From assembly GCF_020379485.1 (NCBI RefSeq), contig NC_063448.1:43099218-43163217 (forward strand): 64,000 bases of DNA, read 5' to 3'. This document shows positions 34,144-46,600 of the stretch, in pieces. Source of the DNA: Brassica napus. Taxonomy: Eukaryota; Streptophyta; Magnoliopsida; Brassicales; Brassicaceae. The translations under genes were made by a program, and so were the position numbers. Below the pieces are notes generated by a model. The model saw nothing but the letters and a program-made list of their open reading frames with translations, did not search any database and was not told where the DNA came from. The first letter of the stretch is position 1. Every line of letters starts with the position of its first letter.

Positions 34144-36094
34144 TCCCCTTACTATTATATGAGGAGTATTCTAAATAATAAACATTTGCCACATGTGTTA
34201 TTATCAAGATTGTCATTACTTATGTGTCATCATGAGAGCTCTTCTCATAGCATTTAGTGAATAACTCATGTTTGCCTAGACTAATTACATATAGTGTCAT
34301 TGGACATTTAAGTTTCATATTTATGCATAATATAATTGGTTTTGGCGGATTATACATATATTTCTTATTTTCATGAGAGTTTTAAAAATGTATTTATTTA
34401 TTTCATGCTTATATCTTCTCATTCTTTCTTGGCTGTATTTTTTTTTTTTTTTGCAACCTAACAATAGTAGTCAACTGTATTGTAATCAATATCGCATTGT
34501 AAAGAAGTTTTTATTTCTTATATTTCTTATTGAATGATTTAAATTCTACAAATATAATATTTGTGTTCGTCAAACAAAAATATATAATATTGGTGTATGA
34601 GTTTTATAAGGAGTAATATGAGTTTTTATACGGAGTGATAACACATTTCGTAGTTTGAAAAAATAAGGACCATATATTGATCAACGTTGTAGAAAGTTGC
34701 TATATTTCTAATAAACTATAGTTTACTACATAAATATAATGCATAATCTAACTTCTTTTTTAATGGTATACGTACTATGTAAGCGTATAGTTTAAATATT
34801 ATATATAATATAATGCATAATCTAATCTTTTTTAATCTTGTATGTACTATGTATGCGTATAGTTTAAATATTATATATAATATAAAATACTCGAGTTTTA
34901 TATAATTGTAAGATATAAACTATTAAAATTAAAATTGAAAAACTTTATGTATCTTCATCCCCACAACTAGGTGGTGCCCAAACAAATTTAGTGACTATAT
35001 ATATGGCAATTTTTCAATGCAGTTTAATAATATTTGTCCAATATTTCAAATCGTTGAATCTATAACAATATATATGACATTACTTTCCGTTATATATTCA
35101 CAACTTAGTATTCGAAAAATTATTATAGGAAAGTTTTGACTCAGACCAATATTCGTATGGAAATTAGAACAATATGTGCTACAATTATTTATTAATTTAA
35201 AGTCCTATACAAATTCTATTCAATTCCTTAGATTAAGCACCAAGATTCTGAAATTAAGGACTCAGCCCATCACAACACGTCAATCTGGTTATATTCGATC
35301 AAGTTAATTTACAAAGTTAATTTTGTCTCCTATATATTAATTTCTTAATTATATTACTTTCCATAATTTTAAAATTGGCAGCTCAAATTAAAGAATTAGT
35401 TCGATTTGATTTAGGCGAGATAATATTATTTTCTCTCTAATCTTTCATAAGCAAAATCCTATAATTGATCCATATATATAACATTAGACTGAAATTCATC
35501 CACATCAAAACCTACTATTTTTCTACATAGAAAAAAAAATCATGAATTTCGTCTCTGATTTTGCTTACATTTTTTTTTTATTATGATGAGGTCGATTGAA
35601 GAATGTGATTAACATTGATGGGTTTCAAAAATTATTTTTAAACCTAATGATGTTCCAGAAATCGATGTTTTCAGAAATAGGTATATCATTTCGTTTACTG
35701 AATTTGGTAAATATATGTGTTTAGTTTGGTAAGTTGATACTTTGTTATGGCTTTCTATAGAATTGCAAACCAAGAGTTCCGAAGACTCTTCTAATAGTAG
35801 TTGTGGTTTTATCAATTTTTTATTTGTTTCTTTATAAATTTGTTTCTTTCATATTTTATTATTCTGCTGCATATGTTTCGTTTTATTTTATATTCATAAT
35901 TTATATTATGAAAACAATAATGTTCTTGCTTTTTAACTTAAATTCATAATAAATTTATATAAGTTTTTACTTACTCTTTTAGATGTATTTCATAAAATAT
36001 AATTAAAATACACCAATAAATTAGTCTATATTTTTTTTAAAGTTATAATCTCTTTTGGTCCATCACTCCGCGCAGGGCGCGAATTACCACCTAG
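34144..36094 (+). mobile_element. non-autonomous Helitron
   Basis: Starts TCCCCTTACTATTATATGAG and ends with hairpin CGCGC-AGG-GCGCG (36069-36081), nine bases, then CTAG. It is inserted between A34143 and T36095, as Helitrons do, without target duplication. The flanks joined read ACTAA|TAGTTAGTAAA, the same as the uninterrupted LTR copy around 36341-36354, so an empty site is available in the same window. The 1951-bp interior is AT-rich and has no Rep/helicase frame. Confidence 0.92.
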
Positions 36095-36136
36095 TAGTTA
36101 GTAAAAGAGAGAGAAAGAAAGATTCATTGTAACCAT

Positions 36137-36621
36137 TGGTGATTAAAACTTTTGGTGATGAACCATTGTGACTTTTGTCTAACCAATGTAACTATTGGTA
36201 TTAGTGGTTGTAACTCTTCACTAACCATTGTAACTATTGGTGCTAACCATTGCAACCCTTAGTACTCTATAAAAGGAGTTGTGGGCAATGGAAAATAACA
36301 ACTTGAATCACAACTTGTAAAACAATATTAAAGATCAAAAACTAATAGTTAGTAAAGAGAGAAAAAGAAAGATTCATTGTTCGAAGATCATCAAAGATCT
36401 TTGAAGAAACACATATAAGCACTAAAACTTTATTTGTTATTCTTGTATCTTAGCGTAGAACAAGAATGAGACTTTGATTGTCTTATCCTACAAAGAGATT
36501 TCGTGTAACCCAAAGACTTGGAATATGGTCGAAATACTCTTTAAAGAAAGTATGACGATTCAATCGTTATCCAAGTATATAATTCACAATTATTCGGGTT
36601 ACAACCCAATTATAACCAACA
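36137..36621 (+). repeat. copia LTR, 5'-truncated (plus orientation)
   Basis: Matches the reverse complement of 19643-20277 apart from its first ~150 bp. Contains a TATA box TATAAAAG at 36268-36275. The join to the preceding LTR piece falls at the shared word CATTGT (about 36131-36136). It ends CCAACA, followed by GACTT. Confidence 0.85.
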
Positions 36622-36626
36622 GACTT

Positions 36627-37474
36627 AGTTGTGGAGCCGAACATAACTGCTAATTCCCTCGCTATTTTACACATGCAGGATTGTAATGATGGCTACGAAA
36701 GGAAGCCAGAAAGAAGAACAACTAGTCGTCTATGAAAGAAAGAGAAACAAAAAAAGAGGGGCGATTAGAGAAAGAAAGTGACGACCAACTCTTAGATTAT
36801 TGATTGCTTGTTCTGTATTCTCAAGAGTCCAAACTTGTATCATTCTTTCCGGTCTCATTAATACACTTTATTAAACGGAATTTATAGTCTTACCTCTATA
36901 TCTTATTATTAATTCTTTGGTCTCTAAAGTTGACTAGAGGTTTTAGGATTCAACAATCAACATCGTTGATAGATATCTTTTTCCCATCATAAAAGTCATG
37001 TAACAAATGTCAATCAAGTACATCATCAAACCCTGTACTTTTAAATCTTTTCCAGTATTCTACTGTAAATGTTGCTAAGTGACGCTTCTCAGTGATTTTA
37101 ATGACATTTGGAGTAAATAAAGGAGTGGCATATGGCGTGACAGTTTGATGTATGCCACAAAAGTGCTTTTCATACCATCGCATTAGTCTCATCCGCTTTA
37201 GAGTTTAGCAGAAGATGTAATTAACATAAAACTGACATAATGCAAAGGAGTGGGATTCACATTTTTAAATCATACCACCACCTTGTTCTACTCAAAACTT
37301 GTCACACGCTTGTTGAAATCCACGAAGGATTGTTATGATTTCATTAAAATAAGTCGAATAACAATATGCGATAAAATAACCATCAACATATAAGAAACTC
37401 TATAAGCCCTTTCTAAAAAAAAAAACTCGAACAATATGCAATAAAATAACATCATCAAACCTTGTAATATGATT
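36627..37474. other. spacer right of the composite insertion
   Basis: Non-coding by inspection. A short minus-strand frame (37010-37192, 60 codons, MRLMRWYEKHFCGIHQ) could be an exon fragment of an unidentified gene, but I do not recognise it. Confidence 0.35.
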
Positions 37475-38263
37475 TTATTTACCGGGCTTGATGACTAAAG
37501 AAGCAAGACTACGAGCACAAATCTCCTTGTTCAATTCGTTCAAGAGAGGCCTAATCAGCTCACTAATAATAGTCTTATCAAGTTTTAACACTTCAGAATT
37601 TGTTTCAAAGAGAGACTTCCACAGGGGAAGAATCTCAGACTCAATTGCTTCCCTAGCAAACCCATATGCCTCAGAAACATCCTTGACAGAACCCAGATTC
37701 TCCTCTAGCTTCTTCAGCTCTCGGTTGTATTGTTCAAAAACAGACGGTTTCACCAGGCAACCAATTTCGAGAGTGGAAACAATGTGAGCTAAACCTCTGA
37801 TGGCAGAAACAAAATCTTGTCGAAACGTCCCCATCAGTTTTGATTGAGTGGATTTTCCGCCATCGATGTAGACGAGATTCTTGGGTTTGATATATGTTGC
37901 ATACACTTGTTGTATGACACGGTACAATCGTCTTACCGCGGGACCACGACGATCCATCTTTGTTTTAAACAATGTCAAAAAACAGAAGTACGTCATAGAA
38001 CGTCTGTCATCGGATAATATGAACATTGCTTCAGCCATAAAGAGGGAGAGCTCAACTCCGAGTCGCACAGCTAGTAGTCCTGTAAATAAATAAATAAATA
38101 TGAGAAAAGTAAGGGATTTAGACTTCCTCTCAAAGGGAATGAACATCATCACTGACCCATTAGTGAAAGGGGAACATCTAGACTGTGGTAGTCTCTTTGT
38201 GTGACGGATAACACGGTCAGTCATCTGTTGTTTCAAGATACAAATAATCAAATTCAGAGTCAA
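37475..38263 (-). CDS. unidentified ORF, possibly the last exon of a plant gene
   Basis: 262 codons open, no domain recognised. The C-terminal 200 residues are lysine/glutamate/leucine-rich and helical in pattern (EQYNRELKKLEENLGSVKDV, DKTIISELIRPLLNELNKEI). A likely splice acceptor (TTATTTACAG|GA) lies at about 38081, behind a TTTA repeat. The real coding part may therefore be an exon 38081-37475 starting at LLAVRLGVELSLFMAEAMF, with the sequence upstream being intron. No upstream exon was identified, so it may be a gene fragment. It has no counterpart that I can recall between TOM40 and FRG1 in Arabidopsis. Confidence 0.4.
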   Translation of the reverse strand: MTLNLIICILKQQMTDRVIRHTKRLPQSRCSPFTNGSVMMFIPFERKSKSLTFLIFIYLFTGLLAVRLGVELSLFMAEAMFILSDDRRSMTYFCFLTLFKTKMDRRGPAVRRLYRVIQQVYATYIKPKNLVYIDGGKSTQSKLMGTFRQDFVSAIRGLAHIVSTLEIGCLVKPSVFEQYNRELKKLEENLGSVKDVSEAYGFAREAIESEILPLWKSLFETNSEVLKLDKTIISELIRPLLNELNKEICARSLASLVIKPGK

Positions 38264-38980
38264 AATTTCTTATCTAAATCGAGCAATATAAATATGGAGA
38301 AGAACCCTAGATCGTAACTGTAGCCTCTAATTTTTTATCGACTGAAAACTAACGATTCGAATCAGGGCTTATCGATTCCTTTTTATCCTTTTTTTTTTTT
38401 TGTTGAGACGGTCAAAACTGAACCTCTGTTTACGGTTTTAGCATTTATCTATGTAGATAAAAATAATCTCAACCATTCCCACAATTATCTCAACCGTTTT
38501 TAGAATTTTATTCCTCCCTGATCACTATTGCAATCATACCAAGAGAATACAGGAGCCAGAAACACAGTAAAGCTGGTTAAACGGACACAAGACATGCAAG
38601 GAGAAAAGAACAGCCAAGTGTTTTAACTTGAGAGAAGATTGATTCTATCTGAATTGTTCTTTCTTTGGTCAAAACTGATTTATTCTTAAATAGAAAGGAA
38701 ATGAATAGACCTCTCGGTGGTAGTAAAAGAGACCTCAGGCAAGAAAGTAAAAACACAAATAAAAACTCCTTTAATTGAATGTTCTCCGAGAGAAAACCTA
38801 AACCGCAGGTAAACATCACAACATTTCCTTTTGTTTTTTGTGTTCAACTTCCCAAAGAAAAAAACCCTAAACTGAAATCTTGAAGGGAGAGAATATAATG
38901 AAATTGAACCGAATCCCCCGCACTACAGCTGCTACAATCTGCAGCTGCCAGGGCTTTTATTGCGTGCGTCATTATGCTTA
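38264..38980. other. intergenic 3' of TOM40
   Basis: Contains the TOM40 3' UTR (below 38981) and a ~120-bp stretch resembling FRG1 intron DNA. No gene otherwise. Confidence 0.45.
38521..38645 (-). repeat. copy of FRG1 intron 2 sequence
   Basis: Shares TCACTATTGCAATCATACCA, then ACAAGACATGCAA, AGAACAGCCAAGTGTT and AGAGAAGATTGA, in the same order, with 12511-12608 inside FRG1 intron 2. It has an extra ~30 bp in the middle. It is either a duplicated FRG1 fragment or a dispersed repeat present at both sites. Confidence 0.7.
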
Positions 38981-41526
38981 TTAGCCGACTGTTAGTCCGA
39001 ATCCAAACTTGTAGTCCTTCTTCTTATGGTCAAGCTAGAGATAAACAAAAACCAATCAACAGTTAGAAAAGGAGAATCTTCCATTCAATCTCAGTGCAAA
39101 GAACAAGGAGAACTGTGTACCTCTGCAGAGATAAGAAAATTGAGTCCCATACTCAATCTTTCTTCCAGGAGAGCGGATGCTACACCGTTTGAATCTATCT
39201 TTCCCCGCACACGAGCCTGATACGAACACAGATAGTTTTCAAGCAATCTATACCAACTCCATTACAATCCAGAAAAATAAAAATGGCGACTTTACCTGTC
39301 TGAGCATGTAGTCATACCCTACACTAGCTACAGCTTCTCTTGAAAAAACGTTGTACATGAAATCAGTGGCAAGTGAGACCTGATCATGAGAAGAAGGTGT
39401 CATGTGTTATCTCTATCTCTGTAGGTTATAAGATGAGCTCAGTGATAAGAAGTGCATTTACCTTATCGGAAACCTTCTGAACATAGTTCATAAGAACAAG
39501 ACCAGTGCTTGCAACTTGCCCAGAGGCGACCTGTTGGTAAAGAAAACGTTCTTAGTATGATAAGGACACAAACGGTTAGAGTATTGTTGTTCTTGAAACG
39601 AATGAGAAGAGGAATTACCATCTTATCAGTTTCGTATCTTGCAGCGTAACCTATACCCGACTTCCGAGGCCCACCAGCCCAGAAAACTTCCCCACCCAAT
39701 GATAGACGTGGTGTCACACTCTGTCCAATAATTCATGAAAAAATACAATTGAGTACAATGAAACACTAAACAAAAACAAGTAGCACCTCGCACATTCACC
39801 GTACCAAAAAGTTTTACTATCACAGTTCTAAACTCGAAAGACTTATGAAAGATGAAAGACAACTTTTCTTATCGCCATAAAACTAACCATGAGTTATGAC
39901 CACAACATGTTGATTAGAACGATTTATAGTTCATATCTCATCACTGCTTTACAGCTAGATGAATAAATTCAAATATGGCTAGTCCTTTCCTTAACAATAT
40001 GACTTTGCGCAGAAAGATTTACAAAAAAAAATGCAGCTGTTGCTAAGGAACAATAGTCCACTTTACCTGAATATAGTTTGCTCCAATTAGAGCACTGTTC
40101 CCAAATTGAAGTTGGGCTCTGTAGTCTGATCCCTACAGAAACATGAAACAAGAAAAACTTCAGACGAACCAAATGCTAGCAAAGGTGCATCACAAGGATG
40201 AATGTAAAGCTGGGAAAATTCCTCACCATGTAATCAAAGTGAAACATTGCACTCGACATATGAGGCTCATTTGTTATCTGGAAAAGAGTGTAAACAAAGA
40301 TGTTACATACAAGATTTTCAGAGAATGAATGTACACCATAGAACAAACAAATTCTCACTTACCTGAGCATTCGCCTTCATCATCAACTTATCAGTTAAAT
40401 CAGCTCTCACTCTTGCACTAGTTCTACCATCAGTCATAACCCTTCCAACAAGCATCAGCTGCATATCTTTATTTTGTCATTTTTTTTCATATCTTCTTGA
40501 TAGCCACAAGTATACAGAACAAAACGACTAGCATACCTTTGGGTCAGCATAATTGGCACCAAACTCATAGTGGGCAGTTGGAATTTTGATGGTAGTGTCA
40601 GGTGACTGAGAAGGAACTTCCGTTGGCCCCATCATTACACTGTTTCAAAAAATCGTTAAACAAGCTTAATGAGAGAAACGCAAAAGAAAAAAGTGTAATC
40701 CTTTTTTCACCAGTAACTGTAAACATAATCTTACTACCTGTGGCAGAGAGCAAACTTTTGATTCAGGCCCTTGGTAAAGTCGAAGCGAAAACCCTCAAAA
40801 TTGTCCGTCTTTAAAGACACTGCAAAGTGTAATCAAACCACAGTTAAAAACATCATATAGAAGCAAAACTAAAATGCTTCACAACACAGGAAGTAACCAT
40901 TAGGAGAGCCATTCATGATCTCCATTTAACTATCAAAAGAAAGCATCGTCATGTGAATAAGATTTGACCCCAAACAAACACTTTGAAAGAGCTGAGTGAA
41001 ACAGTTTCACAAACGTTAAGTAGCTACAATCTCATTTTTGACTATTTGAGAATCATTAACAAAAGTGTCATTAACCTAACTCGATCCGAACATATATAAA
41101 ATCCAAAAAAACCCGATCAGAATCTGAATGTGTACTCAAACGCTCAGGTCTATTTCAATCACACTATATAGTTTGCAAAATCTTAAGACCTCGAGATGAT
41201 TCATGGAAAAAAAAAAGCAATTAGAGACAACACAGAAGCTAAATCTCTAAGTCAATAATCGAATGCACTAAAGCCACACTCCTCTTCTAGATTGCTTCAT
41301 TCCAAACAACACAGATCAGATCACCACACGGATTGAGATATTTTAAAAAGAAGAAACGAAAATCTAGATCGAGAAGAAGTAGATAATGATGTACTGAACT
41401 GTAAGCTTCACGGTGGAGTTCATCGTAGGGAACAGGGCAAGGGAGATTCGAGTAATCGACTTTCTCGTCGACTTTAGGCTTGTCGTCGATTTGAGCCGTC
41501 ACGAGAGGTGGGAAAAGATCCGCCAT
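38981..41526 (-). CDS. TOM40-1: TOM40, mitochondrial outer-membrane protein-import channel
   Basis: Eleven exons splice to 310 codons (309 aa, the length I recall for Arabidopsis TOM40-1): 41526-41400, 40819-40738, 40639-40537, 40458-40363, 40277-40227, 40132-40067, 39720-39619, 39530-39462, 39379-39296, 39216-39121, 39034-38981. All introns are GT..AG and the frame is kept throughout. TOM40 is the beta-barrel pore of the TOM complex through which nuclear-encoded precursors enter mitochondria. Visible signatures: an N-terminal segment [18 protein letters not shown], strand-rich eukaryotic porin sequence ([20 protein letters not shown]), and a C-terminal beta-signal KFGFGLTVG used for membrane insertion. 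No signal of decay. Head-to-tail with the DUF6817 gene upstream. Confidence 0.96.
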
Positions 41527-42426
41527 CGCCGCCGCCGCTACCGAAAATCCCTAACGGCGAGAGTAGAGAGAGAGGGGGAACAAGTGTGTGTTAAGGGTTT
41601 TCTCTTGTGATTTTGGGGGCGAGATCCTCTTTTGGGTTTTGTTGCCTTTTCAAGGGTTTTGTAGCTTCGTTTTTTACTCTTTTTTCTTTTAATCCAAATT
41701 CGGTTATTAAACTTAAACCGGTTCTGGACCGTTCATTCCCCGGTCTCATCCAATTCGGGTAAGGACCATTTAATTTCATCTGGTTCAATAATAAAGAACA
41801 CATGCAAGTGATATCATTTTACTGGTGCCCTGTACAAACTTTACTAGTTCTAGAATGTGAAAGTATATGTACATATAAACGTTGCAGTTTTAGTCGTTCA
41901 GTTAGTTAAGCAAACCAAATATGTGCATAACCAAACATACCATCGGTTACGAGTGGTGTTGTAAGTTGTAACCAATGACATCAGGACGTTTGGGCCTTGG
42001 TCACTTGCATATATCGTCGTGTTGGCCAGGATGCGGGATAAGCAGCTTCAGGGATGAATTTCAATATTATGGGACTTACTCAGCCCAATATGTACTCCTG
42101 TGTCCTGACATTGCTTCTCTACACATCTCGAACATTTTCTACTTTGAAGATGTTTTTAGACTGTTAATCATTTTTTTGCCGTATAGTTTCTTGTGTTGGA
42201 ATCTTTTGGTTCCCATTTGAGTTCTCTATCGTCCAATTCCCATACTTTCTCGCCTGTGTTACATTGTGGGAAGTACTAAATATGATCAATCTTCATAATT
42301 GCATGAATTAATGACATATACCATAAGGCAAGAAGATTTGATCTACATGCATCGACTGATTCATCAATCTTTTTATTAAACCTTATTTTGGTAAGCATAA
42401 TAAGCAAGCACGTACAAATTGTAATC
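41527..42426. other. intergenic between TOM40 and the DUF6817 gene
   Basis: TOM40 leader (41527-41620) followed by AT-rich DNA and the 3' UTR of the next gene. ORFs here are short and without motifs. Confidence 0.5.
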
Positions 42427-43190
42427 TTAGCGGACAAGACCCAAGTTCAAGATCCCCCAAGAAACATCAGGCCAAGACTGATCACTTGACTTCATGAGAA
42501 GAACTCTAACCCAAGCAATCCAACCTTCCCATGACATCCTCTTGTCCCAAGGACTTCCCCATTGCAACAGCAGGACAAGCCCTCTCTCAGCTTCTCTTTC
42601 TGCTTCTAAGAATCTCTTCCTTCCCAAATACACTTGACTCAACAACACATGTGGCTCTCCCACAAATGGATTCTTCTCTATACACACCAACAACCTCTCC
42701 TCTGCTCTCTCCAAGTACCCTTCTTTGCTCGCGTCGCTGCTCACAGCTTCCCAGTACGTGTCCCTTGCTTCTATCTGCTCTTTTGCATCTAGTACCTGTT
42801 CCATTACATGTGCACAGCTTATCAATAAAGCTCTTATAAAGCTCAACTAGTTTATTATTGATAACAACTGAAACCTACCGAGTCTATCTATATGTTCTTT
42901 GATGAAAGTTCGTAAATAAGTACCAAGAGGCACTTATAGTGTCATTTTGTGAAAGCACATTAACCAAAGGAGAGATACAAATTGTATCATACAATCAATG
43001 AAAGCATCATGATCTACACATGAAAATAATTAGCTAATTAAATACATATATAACCTGGATATATGTGATGCTAACTAACATTTTATTTATTAAAAAAACG
43101 CACTTTCATTCTTGATAGCATGTACTATTCATCTTTCTTTCTCTTTATTTATGATCAGTTTCATGAAAGCTACTAAACTAATGAAGATAA

Positions 43191-43351
43191 TATTAGAGAA
43201 CCCAGTTAATTTAGATTAGCTTTTGGTTAAGTTTAATCATCGGTTTAGCTTTCCTTCACTAAACCGTATGCAATGTATGTATAAATGCATCTCTTGTACG
43301 TACATTGATTGATTGAGAAAGTATTTTTTACACTTTAAACAACTTTCTTGT
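43191..43351 (+). repeat. copia 5' LTR
   Basis: 161 bp with a TATA box TATAAAT at 43280-43286. The 5' end lacks the usual TG; the 3' copy is preceded by TG. Confidence 0.9.
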
Positions 43352-43353
43352 TA

Positions 43354-43366
43354 TGGTATCAGAGCA
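43354..43366 (+). other. primer binding site (tRNA-iMet type)
   Basis: TGGTATCAGAGCA, the standard copia primer site complementary to initiator tRNA-Met. Confidence 0.9.
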
Positions 43367-43652
43367 CATAATGAGCTTCCGCCATTGATTCTCGATCTTC
43401 TTCTTCAAATCGATTCAAGGATGAGTGTTTCAGTTCGTGAGCTAACGATCGATCTCTGCCTTCGCTTCATCCTCGATTTGATAGAACTGGTATCGCGAAT
43501 CACCTTCGTCTTCTTGGTTTTGTTGCTCGATTGAATCTTTCTGAGCATGTGATCGATCTCTTGTGATGTTTCTTGCTGATTTCTCGCCGTTCTGAGTTCT
43601 CGTTGATCTTGATTGATTGTTTTGCCGATTGCTTTCAACATCTCTTGATTCA

Positions 43653-46600
43653 ATGAGCTCCACGGGTCAGAAACAGTCCGTTCCCGATCCATCTCGTTCG
43701 ATTACTGATCTGTACGAGAATCCGTACTATCTCCATTCATTGGATCATGCTGGTTTGATTCTTGTTTCCGATCGTCTGTCTTGCGGCTCGGAATTTCACT
43801 CTTGGCGTCGTTCGATGAGGATGGCTTCAAATGTTCGCAATAAGCTTGGGTTTATTGATGGTACGATTCTGAAACCCTCTCCCAATCATCGTGATTCTGG
43901 TTCTTGGTCAAGATGCAATGATATGGTGGCCACTTGGCTTATGAATTCCGTTTCCAAGAAGATTGGCCAAAGCTTATTGTTCATGTCTACTGCTGAATCT
44001 ATCTGGAAGAACTTGTTGACTCGCTTTAAGCAAGATGATGCTCCTCGGGGTGTACGAGATTGAACATCGTCTGAGTACTATACAACAAGGTTCGATGGAC
44101 ATCAATACGTATTATACAGAGCTTGTTACTTTGTGGGAGGAATATAAAAACTATGTGGAGATTCCGGTTTGTACTTGTGGCCGTTTTGAGTGCAAAGCTG
44201 CTTTGTTATGGGAGAAGATGCAGCAGAAGAGCCGTGTTATGAAGTTTCTCATGGGTTTAAATGAAGCATATGAGTCTACACGTCGTCATATCCTCATGCT
44301 GAAGCCCATCCCAGACATTGAAGATGTGTTTAACATGGTGGCACAGGATGAACGACAGAAGTCAATCAAACCATCCACACGAGTGGATAATGTGGCTTTT
44401 CAGAACATTGGTCCTATTGATTCTGCTGCAGTCAACCTTCAGGATCCTAGCTTCTATACTGGTCCCATTGATAATGCATCTTATGCTACAGCTTTCCAAG
44501 GCAATCACTATTCTCAGAAGCCTGTCTGTACTCATTGTAAACGTCATGGTCACACTGTTCAGAAGTGGTACAAACTCCATGGTTATCCTCCCGGGCATAA
44601 ACTCCATCAGATGACTTCGTCGTCTTCACGTGGTCCACAACAACAATATGCTCCTAAGTCCTAGTTTCCTCCGCAGAGCCAGTTCCAACAGAATCAGTCA
44701 GCTAATGCTGTTGCTGCTCCTAGTCCTTCTCTGGATCTGAACCAGTTTACTACGAACCAAGTTCAGAGCTTGCTGGCTCAACTGATTGCTCAAACAAGAG
44801 TTGGTGACAAGCAGTCTTCTCAACAACCAATTGACACTACTACTGAACATGGTTTCATGGCCTCTACATCTACTGCTGGTAAGGTTTCGATTGTGTTTCC
44901 CTCCACCAACCTCCGTTTTGAAAACCACATTTTAACCTTTCAACATCATTGCCTTTCCACTTTATATTCCATTTTGCCATATGGTTGTTGGATTGTTGAC
45001 AGTGGTGCTACTAGTCATGTCTGTTCTGACTTGATTTTGTTTAGTGAAGTGTGTCATGTTTCAGGTGTAACAGTCTCTCTACCTAATGGCACTAGTGTTC
45101 CCATCAGTCACACGGGGACAGTGCATATTTCGGATTAACTTACACTTCATAATGTTCTGCATGTTGAGAGTTTTAAATTCAATTTGGTGAGTGTCAGTTC
45201 TTTGCTTTAAAACCGTGATCTGTCTACTCATGTTTACTATGTTTCTTGCTTCATACAGGACCATATTCGGGACTTGACTATTGGTAAAGGGTCACTTTTG
45301 CATGGTCTTTACATTTTGGAGCCTCAATTACATGCTAAAACAAATTCTTTATGTGGATCTTTGCTTGATGGAACTCTGTGGCATCAACGTCTAGGACACC
45401 CTTCGTTTACAAAACTGCATCACATTCCCGGTATTCCTTTATCATCTAAAGTCAATACAACACCTTGTAATGTCTGTCCTTTAGCTAAACAACGCAGTTT
45501 ACCTTTTGTTTCTAGTACGAAGTTGTCTGTAAACCAATTTGATCTTATACATATAGACATATGGAGTCTTTTTTCGTTTGAGTCTATAGAAGGTTTCAAA
45601 TATTTTCTTACCATTGTTGATGATTGTACTCGTGTGACTTGGTTGTATATGTTGAGGTATAAAAGTGATGTTAAAACAGTTTTCCCAGCTTTTCTTACTC
45701 ATGTTAAGACTCAATTCAAAACTGTTGTTAAGAAAGTTAGAAGTGACAATGCACCTGAGTTGGCTTTCACAGATATTTTTCTTTCTAAAGGAATTATTCA
45801 TCAATTCTCATGCGCTTATACGCCGCAACAGAACTCTATAGTTGAACGAAAACGTCAACATTTGTTAAACGTTGCTCGTGCATTACTCTTCCAATCAAAC
45901 GTTCCTCTTGCTTATTGGTCTGAATGTGTTCTCACTGCTGTATTTCTGATCAATAGAACACCGTCTTTGTTGCTTGATAAAAAAGCTCCTGATTTTTCTT
46001 TCTTACGTTCGTTTGGTTGTCTTTGCTATGTTTTGACTTATCTTAAAGATTGAAACAAGTTTACACCCCGTGCAAATCCATGTGTGTTCATTGGTTATGC
46101 TACTGGTTATAAAGGGTATAAGGTTCTTTGATTTGCAATCTAATATTGTGAGTGTTTCTCGAAATGTAGTTTTCCATGAAACAACTTTCCCTTTTACAAA
46201 TGTGCAATCACCTAAACCGCGTCTTGATTTGTTTGGTCCTACTATTCTGCCTATGCCTATACCTGCTGCATTAGATGTTAGTTCTTCATCTGAATCTGTG
46301 TTGCATGATACACTGTCCTCGCATCCTCCATCGTCTGCTAGTGCCTCATTACCACAAGAGACTGTTGCAGCTGATTCAGAGCAGACTTCATCGATCAACA
46401 CTCGGCCAAAGCGTCATACTAAAACACCAGGTTGGCTCAGTCAATATCATTGTAACCTTCTTTTCAATCCCTCTCCACTTACCCCTCATATTTCAGAAAC
46501 CTTTGATACTGCCATTCCATTTCCTTTGTCCTCTGTTCTCACTTATTCCAAGCTTCATCCCTAATATGAAAACTTTACCCTTTCGTGCACAATCGAGACT

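Larger units (their letters stand above)
19643..36621. mobile_element. composite copia-type insertion with LTRs in inverted orientation
   Basis: The left end (19643, TGTTGGTAATAATTGGG) and right end (36621, complement TGTTGGTTATAATTGGG) are the same U5 end of one copia LTR family facing in opposite directions. Exact GACTT duplications flank both: 19638-19642 and 36622-36626. A normal element would have LTRs in direct orientation. The interior carries minus-strand copia RNase H next to the left LTR, plus-strand LTR pieces on the right, an Athila element with a CACTA inside, and a Helitron. Confidence 0.7.
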
